From Streptomyces antioxidans (GTDB taxonomy: Bacteria; Actinomycetota; Actinomycetes; Streptomycetales; Streptomycetaceae), in the NCBI RefSeq assembly GCF_000968685.2, contig NZ_LAKD02000029.1, forward strand, positions 1 to 64,000: DNA of 64,000 nt, in the 5' to 3' direction. The stretch's first letter is position 1. Every line of letters begins with the position of its first letter. Of this stretch, positions 57,217-64,000 are shown piece after piece. Position numbers and translations under genes: made by a program. Under the pieces are notes generated by a model, which searched no databases, had not been told where the DNA came from, and worked only from the letters and a program-made list of their open reading frames with translations.

Positions 57217-58575
57217 ATGGGGACCGGGGATCGCGAGCAGACATACGCACGGGCCCGGCAGGAGGCCGAACGGCTCACCGCGAACGGCGTCCGGGCCATC
57301 GCGCTGACCTGGGTGGACAACGCGGGTCTGACTCGGGTGAAGTCCGTGCCCACCGCGCGGCTGCCCCATGCCGCGCGGCGCGGGGTCGGGATGTCCCCCG
57401 TCTTCGACGTCTATCTCGTGGACGACTCCATGACCGCCAGCCGCCACGTCGGCGGCCCGGACGGGGATCTGCGGCTCCTCCCCGATCTGGACCGGCTCAC
57501 CCCGCTGGCCGCGCAGCCCGGCTGGGCCTGGGCCCCGGTCGACCGGTACGACCAGCGGGGCCTGGAGCACCCCGTCTGCCAGCGGCGGTTCGCCCGGCGG
57601 ATGGCCGAGCGGGCGCGGGAGCGGGGGCTGACCGTGCGCATGGGGTTCGAGACCGAGTGGGTCGTCACCACGGGCGACCCGGACCAGGACCCGCCGCGGT
57701 ACCCCACCGCGGGCCCCGCGTACGGCATGGCGCGGGTGGTCGACCTCACCGACTACCTCGCCGACCTGCTCGGCGCGCTGGACGCGCAGCGGGCCGAGGT
57801 GCACCAGCTCCACCCCGAGTACTCCCCCGGGCAGTTCGAGGTGTCCCTGGCCCCCGCCGACCCGGTCGGCGCCGCCGATCTGGCCGTACTGGTGCGGGAG
57901 ACGATCCGGGCGTGCTCCGGGCGCGCCGGGCTCAACCCGATGTTCGGCCCGGTGGTGGACCCGGACGGGGTGGGCAACGGCGCCCATCTCCATCTGAGCC
58001 TGTGGCAGGGGGGCCGCAATCTGTGCCGGGAGGGCGACGGGCCCCACGGCATGACCGCGACGGCCGAGGCGTTCCTCGCCGGGGTGCTGCGGGAGCTGCC
58101 CGCCCTGCTCGCCATCGGCGCCCCCACCCCCGCGAGCTACCTGCGGCTCGAGCCCTCCCGCTGGGCCGGGGCGTACCAGTGCTGGGGCCTGGAGAACCGG
58201 GAGGCCGCGGTGCGGTTCATCACCGGCGCGCCGGACGACCCGGCCGCCGCCAACGCCGAGGTCAAGTCCTTCGACCCGGCGGCCAACCCCTACTTGGTGG
58301 CGGGCGCGGTCATCGCCGCGGGCCTCGGCGGGATGGACTCCGGGCTCTCCCTGCCCGCACCCGTCTCCGGGGACCCGGCCGTCGAGGGACGCGAGCGGCG
58401 GCTGCCCACCTCGCTGCTGACGGCGCTCGAGCACTTCGAGGACTCGACCGTACTGCGCGAGGCGCTGGGCGATCCGCTCTTCGAGTCCATCGCCGCGGTG
58501 CGCCGGGCGGAGTCCGCCCTGTTCGAGAAGGCGTCCCCGCGCGAGATCGCGATCGCGACCCGGAGGCGGTACTGA
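57217..58575 (+). CDS. Glutamine-synthetase-like ligase (GlnA3/PuuA/FluG type)
   Basis: A 452-residue member of the GS fold without the adenylylation features of GlnA1. Active-site stretches are MGFETEWVV, HPEYSPGQFEVSLAPADPVG, NGAHLHLSLW and SRWAGAYQCWGLENREAAVRF. Relatives ligate glutamate to polyamines, ethanolamine or other amines. ATG 57217 has GAGGAG six bases upstream and is preferred over ATG 57199. A FluG-type amidohydrolase follows after three bases, so the pair matches the two halves of FluG, split and in reversed order. The amine substrate is unknown. Confidence 0.93.
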   Translation: MGTGDREQTYARARQEAERLTANGVRAIALTWVDNAGLTRVKSVPTARLPHAARRGVGMSPVFDVYLVDDSMTASRHVGGPDGDLRLLPDLDRLTPLAAQPGWAWAPVDRYDQRGLEHPVCQRRFARRMAERARERGLTVRMGFETEWVVTTGDPDQDPPRYPTAGPAYGMARVVDLTDYLADLLGALDAQRAEVHQLHPEYSPGQFEVSLAPADPVGAADLAVLVRETIRACSGRAGLNPMFGPVVDPDGVGNGAHLHLSLWQGGRNLCREGDGPHGMTATAEAFLAGVLRELPALLAIGAPTPASYLRLEPSRWAGAYQCWGLENREAAVRFITGAPDDPAAANAEVKSFDPAANPYLVAGAVIAAGLGGMDSGLSLPAPVSGDPAVEGRERRLPTSLLTALEHFEDSTVLREALGDPLFESIAAVRRAESALFEKASPREIAIATRRRY

Positions 58576-58578
58576 ACG

Positions 58579-59748
58579 ATGTCGTCCGCCGAGCAGACGG
58601 ATCCGACCGAGCCGCCGCTGCCGCCCCTGGTGGACCACCACTGCCACGGGGTGGCCCGCTCCGAGCTGGGCCCGGCCGCGTTCGAGGCGTTCCTGACCGA
58701 ATCCGACGCGCCCGCCGCGCTCGGCACCACCTTCTTCGACAGCCAGCTGGGGTTCGCGGTGCGCCGCTGGTGTCCGCCGCTGCTCGACCTCGAACCGCGC
58801 TGCCCGCCCGCTCCCTACCTCGCCCGGCGGCGCGAACTGGGCGCGCGGGAGGTGACCCGGCGGCTGCTGGGCGCCGCCGGGATCGGCGAGTTCCTGGTGG
58901 ACACCGGGCTGCCGGGCAATCTGACCACCCCTCAGGAGCTGGCCCTCGCGGCGGGCGGCACGGCGCATGAGATCGTCCGTCTCGAGCAGCTGGCGGAGCG
59001 GATCGCGGACACCTCGCTGACCGCCGACGACTTCCTGGCGGGGGTGGCGGACGGGATCCGGGAGGCGGCCCGTACGGCGGCCGGTTTCAAATCGGTGGCC
59101 GCCTACCGCTACGGCCTGGACTTCGAGCCCGATCCGCCGGGCCCAGGCGCCGTCCACACCGCCGCCGCACACTGGCTCGCCCGGCGCGCCCAGGGCGGCA
59201 CCGCCGCCGCCCGGGTCAGCGATCCGGTGCTGCTGCGCCATCTGCTGTGGTCGGCGGCGTACACCGGGCTGCCGCTGCAACTGCACACCGGGTTCGGCGA
59301 TCCCGATCTGCGGCTGGACCGCTGCGATCCGCTCGCCCTCACCGACTTCATCCGCGCGGTGCGCCCCACGGGCTGCACGCTGATCCTGCTGCACGGCTAT
59401 CCGTACCACCGCGGCGCCGCCTATCTGGCCGCCGTCTTCCCGCATGTGTACGCCGATGTGGGGCTGGCCCTGTCGCACACCGGGGCACGGGCCGGGGCCG
59501 TACTCGCCGAGATGCTGGAGCTCGCCCCGTTCGGCAAGGTGCTCTTCTCGACCGACGCCTACGGTCTGCCCGAACTGTATGTGGTGGGGGCGCGGCTCTT
59601 CCGGGAGGCGCTGACCGGACTGCTGACCCACTGGGTGGCGGAGGGCGCCTGGTCCCGCCGCGACGCCCGCCGGGTGGCCGCCCTGCTGGCCGCGGACAAC
59701 GCCCGCCGCGTCTACGGTTTGGGCACCCCGGCCCCGAGGCCCACCTGA
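58579..59748 (+). CDS. Amidohydrolase, FluG N-terminal-domain type
   Basis: A 389-residue TIM-barrel metallohydrolase of the amidohydrolase_2 group. The metal-binding HxH appears as DHHCHG near residue 20, followed by LPLQLHTGFG (about 235), LHGYPYHRGAAYLA, and the late metal ligand in FSTDAYGLPE. In FluG proteins this domain is fused to a GS domain; here it is a separate gene, translated three bases after the GS-like gene. Probable role: hydrolysis of an amide or gamma-glutamyl product, or of its precursor. Confidence 0.92.
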   Translation: MSSAEQTDPTEPPLPPLVDHHCHGVARSELGPAAFEAFLTESDAPAALGTTFFDSQLGFAVRRWCPPLLDLEPRCPPAPYLARRRELGAREVTRRLLGAAGIGEFLVDTGLPGNLTTPQELALAAGGTAHEIVRLEQLAERIADTSLTADDFLAGVADGIREAARTAAGFKSVAAYRYGLDFEPDPPGPGAVHTAAAHWLARRAQGGTAAARVSDPVLLRHLLWSAAYTGLPLQLHTGFGDPDLRLDRCDPLALTDFIRAVRPTGCTLILLHGYPYHRGAAYLAAVFPHVYADVGLALSHTGARAGAVLAEMLELAPFGKVLFSTDAYGLPELYVVGARLFREALTGLLTHWVAEGAWSRRDARRVAALLAADNARRVYGLGTPAPRPT

Positions 59749-60025
59749 GCGGCCTGCCAGCCCTCGGCCGGGAGGGCAACGGGCAGCCGCCCCCGCGAGT
59801 AGGGGCTCAGCTGCCAAGGCCCACTTCACGGCCCCCGTCCCGCGACCGGACCGCTCAGCGCCACAGCCGACCGGGACGCCGAGGCGCGCGCCCGGACGGG
59901 CGGGGGCGCCTGATGCCCAGCAGCCGAGGGGCCGCGTGCGCGGCGGATCGGGGTCCGTGCCCGGCGCGGGGCGGATACGAAGTACCGTGCCCGGAACGTA
60001 CTCGACCGTAACCGGAGGAGATCGC

Positions 60026-60817
60026 ATGCGGATCGCCGGCACGACCGTCCTGCTCACCGGGGCCACCGGCGGCATCGGCCAGACCCTGGCCAGCGCGTTC
60101 GCGGCCAAGGGTGCCAAGCTGCTGCTCACCGGACGCCGTGCGGAGGTGCTGCGGCCGCTGGCCGAGCGGCTGGGCGGCCGGGCGATCGTCGCCGATCTGG
60201 CCGAACGGTCCGATGTGGAACGGCTCGTCGAGGAGGCGGCGGACGCCCGGATCCTCATCGCCAACGCCGCGCTGCCCGCCAGCGGCCCGGTCCTGGACTA
60301 CCGGCCCGAGGAGCTGGACCGCGCCCTCGATGTCAACCTGCGCGTGCCGATCCTGATGTCCCGGCTGATGGTCCCGCGCATGGTGGAGGCGGGCTCCGGC
60401 CACCTGGTGATGATCGGCTCGCTGTCGGGCCGTACGGCCTCCCCCGGTGCGGCGCTCTACAACGCCGCCAAGTTCGGGCTGCGCGGCTTCGCCCTCGGGC
60501 TGCGGCAGGACCTGCACGGCACGGGGGTCGGGGTCTCGCTGGTGCAGCCCGGATTCGTGGGTGACGCCGGGATGTTCGCCGACGCGGGGTCGTCCCTCCC
60601 CACCGGGGTCCGCACGGTCCCCTCCCGGCGGGTGGCCGCCGCGACGATCCGGGCGATCGAGCGGAACCGGGCCGAGGTGAACGTGGCACCGCTGGAGCTG
60701 CGCCTGGGCAGCGCCATCGGCGGCCTGTTCCCGAGCATCGCCGAGCGGGCCCAGCGCGGCGCGAGCGCCAGCGAGACGTCCCGTCAACTCGCCAACGGAC
60801 AACGCGACAAGCGATAG
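60026..60817 (+). CDS. Classical short-chain dehydrogenase/reductase
   Basis: A 263-residue SDR. TGATGGIGQ at residues 10-18 binds NAD(P)(H), NAALPASG is the NAG-type motif, and Ser in IGSLSG plus YNAAK form the active site, all intact. The extra C-terminal helix region (PLELRLGSAIGGLFPSIAER) resembles that of the fabG-like lipid or steroid SDRs. ATG 60026 has GGAGGAG five bases upstream. It is separated from the amidohydrolase by 277 bases that contain no gene I can support. Substrate unknown. Confidence 0.94.
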   Translation: MRIAGTTVLLTGATGGIGQTLASAFAAKGAKLLLTGRRAEVLRPLAERLGGRAIVADLAERSDVERLVEEAADARILIANAALPASGPVLDYRPEELDRALDVNLRVPILMSRLMVPRMVEAGSGHLVMIGSLSGRTASPGAALYNAAKFGLRGFALGLRQDLHGTGVGVSLVQPGFVGDAGMFADAGSSLPTGVRTVPSRRVAAATIRAIERNRAEVNVAPLELRLGSAIGGLFPSIAERAQRGASASETSRQLANGQRDKR

Positions 60818-60943
60818 CGCGGTGACGCGCCCACCGCTCTCGGGCACCGGGGCCGCGGTACCTGCCCGCCCCGCGCGGCCAGCGCCCGCGCGCACGCGGT
60901 GCCATGGGACCTGCCCGGCCACGGGCCGCCCGTGCACGGGCCA

Positions 60944-60999
60944 TTGACACCACCCAGCCCCCGTGCCAAAGTTTCGCGACCCTGGTGGACAACGTTGTC
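60944..60999 (+). promoter_or_regulatory. Promoter and LacI-type operator of the GH92 gene
   Basis: TTGACA (60944-60949) and CAAAGT (60967-60972) are spaced by 17 bases, a good vegetative promoter. The perfect palindrome GACAACGTTGTC (60988-60999) lies just downstream, where a LacI-family repressor would block transcription. Such sites are typical of Streptomyces glycosidase genes. The repressor is not in this window. Confidence 0.75.
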
Positions 61000-61016
61000 A
61001 GACGGAGGTGGGTCCC

Positions 61017-63422
61017 ATGCGGTCGCTGATCGGTGGAATCCGGGCGCGCGCTGCGGGCACGGTCGCGGGCGTGATGGCGGCGGCGCTGCTGGGCAGCGGT
61101 CTGCTGGGGCCGCCCGGCGCGGTGGCCGCCGCCTCGGCCGCAGCCCCTCCGGCCGACCCCACCTCGCTGGTCCATCCCTTCGTGGGCACCGAGAACTTCG
61201 GCAACACCTTCCCCGGTGCGAGCGCCCCGTTCGGCATGGTCCAGGTCAGCCCGGACACCGGCGGCCAGGGCGGCTACGACTACGACCAGAACGCCATCCA
61301 CGGCTTCAGCCAGACCCATCTGTCCGGGGTGGGCTGCGGAGTGGCGGGCGAGCTGCCCATCATGCCGACGACCGGCGCGGTCAGCGATGTCGACCCGGAC
61401 CACTACCGCTCCACCTACAGCCATGACGACGAGGAGGCCACCCCGGGCTACTACCGGGTGGGGCTGAAGTCCTACGGCATCGACGCCGAGCTGACCGCCA
61501 CTCAGCGCACCGGCTGGCAGCGCTACACCTTCCCGGCCACCGGCGCGGCCAATGTGCTGTTCAACACCGGCAAGGCCAATCAGAAGGTCTTCGGCTCCGG
61601 GGTCCGCGTGGTCGGCGACCGTACCGTCGAGGGCACGGTGGAGGCCGGGAACTTCTGCGCCGGGAAGGACCGGCACACCGTCTACTTCACCGCCACCTTC
61701 GACCGCCCCTTCGCCTCGTACGGCACCTGGCGCGGCACCACCCCCACCCCCGGTTCCCGCGAGGCCGCCGGAGAGGGCGGCAACGGCGCCTGGGCCACCT
61801 TCGACGCGAGCCGGGACCGGGACGTGGTGGTCAAGGTCGGGCTGTCGTACACCGGCCCCGAGGGCGCGCGGAAGAACCTCGCGGCGGAGACCGGGGACTC
61901 CTACGACTTCGACGCCACCCGCACCGCACTCCACGACACCTGGCGGAAGAAGCTGGAGGCGATCCGGGTCGGCGGCGGCACCGAGGAGCGGCAGCGGGCG
62001 TTCTACACCGCGCTGTACCACGCCCAGCTGCACCCCAATGTGGCGGGCGACGTGGACGGCCGCTACACCGGTTTCGACGGCGCGACCCACACCGCCTCCG
62101 GCTACACCCCGTACCAGAACTTCTCGCTGTGGGACACCTACCGGCCGCAGAACCAGCTGCTGGAGCTGGTGGAGCCTGGGGTGGCCCGCGATGTCGCGCT
62201 CTCGGTGGTCGCCATCGGCCGGGACGGCGGCTGGCTGCCGCGCTGGGCGCTGGCCAACAGCGAGACCAACATCATGACGGGTGACCCGGTGACCCCCTTC
62301 CTCGTCGAGGCGTGGTCCAAGGGCCTGCTGGCCGGGCACGAGGACGAGGCGTACGCGCTGCTGAAGAAGAACGCCACCAGCACCCCGCCCGCCGACTCGC
62401 CCTACAACGGCCGCTCCGGAGTGGACTACTACCGCGAGCTGGGCTACGTCCCCTCGGGGCTGGAGCTCGGCACCGACTGCGCCGACAAGGGCGGCGACAA
62501 CGACTGTGTCCACCCCGCCTCGGCCACCCTGGAGTACTCCGCCGCGGACTCCGCGCTCGCCCTGATGGCGCGCGGGCTCGGACACCGCGCCGACGCCCGG
62601 ATGTTCGCCGGGCGCGGGCAGACGTACCGCACGCTGTGGGACGCCTCGATCGGGCAGTTCCGGCCGCGCACGGCCGACGGCGCGTGGGTGACGCCGTACG
62701 ACCCGGTGGAGGCGGGCCGGCAGTTCCACGAGGGCGGCGCCTACCAGTACCAGTGGCTGGTGCCGCAGGACCCGGCCGGGCTGGTGCGGCTGATGGGCGG
62801 CCGGAGCGCGACCGAGAAGCGCCTTGACGACTTCTTCGCCTACGGCAAGCTGCTCACCGATCCGGCGGGCACCGCCCGTGCGGACTGGATCTCCGCCCCC
62901 TACGACTACTACGGCAAGCCCACCTACAACCCCAACAACGAACCCGATCTGCACGCCCCGTACATGTATCTGTGGGCGGGCGCGCCCGCGAAGGCGGCGA
63001 CCGTGGTGCGGGCCGCGATGACCCTGTTCACCACCGGGCCGGACGGGATGACCGGCAATGACGACCTCGGCACCATGTCCGCCTGGTACGTCTTCTCCTC
63101 GCTGGGCCTGTACCCGACGATGAGTGGCGGGGACTTCCTCGCCCTGTCCAGCCCGCAGTTCTCCTCGGCCGTGGTCCGTATCGGGCACTACGGCACCCGG
63201 CAGGGCGGCACCCTCACGGTCACCGCGCCGGGCGCGAGCGACGCCAAGCGGTATGTCCGGAGTGTCGCGCTCAACGGGCGTCATGTGGCGCGGACTTGGC
63301 TGGACTGGGACCAGGTGGCCCACGGCGGACGGCTGGCCCACCGGCTGTCCACCGAGCCGTCGTCGTGGGGCACCGGGCGGGGCGCCGAACCGCCCTCGGT
63401 GGGCGCCCTCCGCAAGGGCTGA
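61017..63422 (+). CDS. Secreted GH92 alpha-1,2-mannosidase
   Basis: An 801-residue secreted glycoside hydrolase. A Sec signal peptide (about 1-40, ending AVAAASAAA) precedes the GH92 core, which contains VHPFVGTENFGNTFPGASAP, GYDYDQNAIHGFSQTHLSGVG, NFSLWDTYRPQN, ALANSETNIMTGDP, NEPDLHAPYMYLWAG and NDDLGTMSAWYVFSSLGLYP. Family members are Ca2+-dependent exo-mannosidases acting on alpha-mannans and N-glycans. ATG 61017 has GGAGGTGGG upstream. Induction by substrate is likely, given the promoter/operator above. No cell-surface anchor is seen. Confidence 0.96.
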   Translation: MRSLIGGIRARAAGTVAGVMAAALLGSGLLGPPGAVAAASAAAPPADPTSLVHPFVGTENFGNTFPGASAPFGMVQVSPDTGGQGGYDYDQNAIHGFSQTHLSGVGCGVAGELPIMPTTGAVSDVDPDHYRSTYSHDDEEATPGYYRVGLKSYGIDAELTATQRTGWQRYTFPATGAANVLFNTGKANQKVFGSGVRVVGDRTVEGTVEAGNFCAGKDRHTVYFTATFDRPFASYGTWRGTTPTPGSREAAGEGGNGAWATFDASRDRDVVVKVGLSYTGPEGARKNLAAETGDSYDFDATRTALHDTWRKKLEAIRVGGGTEERQRAFYTALYHAQLHPNVAGDVDGRYTGFDGATHTASGYTPYQNFSLWDTYRPQNQLLELVEPGVARDVALSVVAIGRDGGWLPRWALANSETNIMTGDPVTPFLVEAWSKGLLAGHEDEAYALLKKNATSTPPADSPYNGRSGVDYYRELGYVPSGLELGTDCADKGGDNDCVHPASATLEYSAADSALALMARGLGHRADARMFAGRGQTYRTLWDASIGQFRPRTADGAWVTPYDPVEAGRQFHEGGAYQYQWLVPQDPAGLVRLMGGRSATEKRLDDFFAYGKLLTDPAGTARADWISAPYDYYGKPTYNPNNEPDLHAPYMYLWAGAPAKAATVVRAAMTLFTTGPDGMTGNDDLGTMSAWYVFSSLGLYPTMSGGDFLALSSPQFSSAVVRIGHYGTRQGGTLTVTAPGASDAKRYVRSVALNGRHVARTWLDWDQVAHGGRLAHRLSTEPSSWGTGRGAEPPSVGALRKG

Positions 63423-63506
63423 TACCGGCCGGTTGTGGTGTAGGTTCTATGGCCCGCCTGGACACACGGGTCATGGGGGATGTGGTCGAGCGAGGGAGCG
63501 GTGTCC

Positions 63507-64000
63507 ATGCGTGCTGTGCTGTTCGACGAGTTCGGGCGCCGGCCCGAGGTCCGGAGCGTCGAGGACCCCGCTCCCTCCCCGCGCGGCGCGGTGATCCGCG
63601 TCGAGGCCACCGGACTGTGCCGCAGCGACTGGCACGGCTGGATGGGGCACGACCCGGACATCCGGCTGCCGCACATCCCCGGCCATGAGCTGGCGGGGGT
63701 GATCGAGGAGGTCGGCCCCGACGTACTCAACTGGCGCCCGGGGCAGCGGGTCACCGTGCCGTTCGTCTGCGCCTGTGGGCGCTGCGCCGCCTGTGCGGAG
63801 GGCGCCCAACAGGTGTGCGAGCGGCAGACCCAGCCGGGGTTCACCCACTGGGGCTCGTTCGCCGAGTACGTGGCGATCGAGAACGCCGATGTGAACCTGG
63901 TCGGGATCCGCAACGAGCTGTCGTTCACCACCGCCGCCGGTCTGGGCTGCCGCTTCGCGACCGCCTTCCGCGCCGTCGTCGCCCAGGGCCGGGTGGCGCC
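63507..64000 (+). CDS. Zinc-dependent alcohol dehydrogenase (partial, N-terminal)
   Basis: The first 164 codons of an MDR-family dehydrogenase; the gene runs past the window end. Catalytic zinc ligands appear in [10 protein letters not shown] and the GHE of [13 protein letters not shown]. The structural zinc site is the four-Cys [15 protein letters not shown] (C-x2-C-x2-C-x7-C). The NAD-binding domain is mostly missing. ATG 63507 has GAGGGAG about eight bases upstream. The alcohol substrate is not identifiable. Confidence 0.93.
   Translation, partial: MRAVLFDEFGRRPEVRSVEDPAPSPRGAVIRVEATGLCRSDWHGWMGHDPDIRLPHIPGHELAGVIEEVGPDVLNWRPGQRVTVPFVCACGRCAACAEGAQQVCERQTQPGFTHWGSFAEYVAIENADVNLVGIRNELSFTTAAGLGCRFATAFRAVVAQGRVA

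Overview
The window is high-GC DNA with GTG/TTG starts, AGGAGG-type ribosome sites, rare TTA codons and gene families typical of the genus (XRE-DUF5753 plus DUF397 pairs, DUF574-type methyltransferase, LAL regulators, CtpI-like ATPase). It is almost certainly a Streptomyces or close relative chromosome segment. I see no tRNA, rRNA, CRISPR array, transposase or integrase.

1-10 kb is the edge of a modular polyketide cluster. A type I PKS starts at 1374 and runs out of the window on the minus strand; its first domain is a KSQ (active-site Cys replaced by Gln), the signature of a loading module. Behind it lie rfbB and rfbA (activated dTDP-sugar), a 958-residue LAL/LuxR regulator carrying a TTA codon, and a KAS III plus 3-hydroxyacyl-CoA dehydrogenase pair that looks like part of a PKS extender-unit cassette. 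A CCCCTA-type motif recurs in the gaps between these genes.

10-18 kb holds a lipase-maturation-factor-like membrane protein, a 1557-residue CtpI-like P-type ATPase, a 42-residue amphipathic peptide and a CDF metal exporter. 18-36 kb is a vitamin B12 region: cobN behind a clear cobalamin riboswitch, cobG-cobH-cobIJ, cobK, and cobL-cobM. A FhuF-like protein and an acyltransferase follow, then the B12-dependent methylmalonyl-CoA mutase operon mutA-mutB-meaB. Supply and use of the cofactor therefore sit together, and the mutase also links to methylmalonyl-CoA for polyketides.

36-41 kb carries a P450 and a run of minus-strand genes: a 56-residue peptide gene of unknown function, an XRE regulator, an ImmA/IrrE-type metallopeptidase and a MAB_1171c-like membrane protein. 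This is the best candidate for an undescribed system. 41-50.5 kb has a PAP2-diacylglycerol kinase fusion, a DMT transporter, about 0.65 kb of GC-rich repeats, an imine-reductase-like gene divergent from an HxlR regulator with a perfectly placed operator, an MHS transporter, and a divergent ATP-binding protein/XRE/DUF397/methyltransferase set.

50.7-64 kb contains an OmpR-type two-component system, a GT4 glycosyltransferase, an unusual zinc-ribbon SDR, a secreted PQQ sugar dehydrogenase, a glutamine-synthetase-like protein beside a FluG-type amidohydrolase, a classical SDR, a secreted GH92 mannosidase under a probable LacI operator, and the start of a zinc alcohol dehydrogenase.
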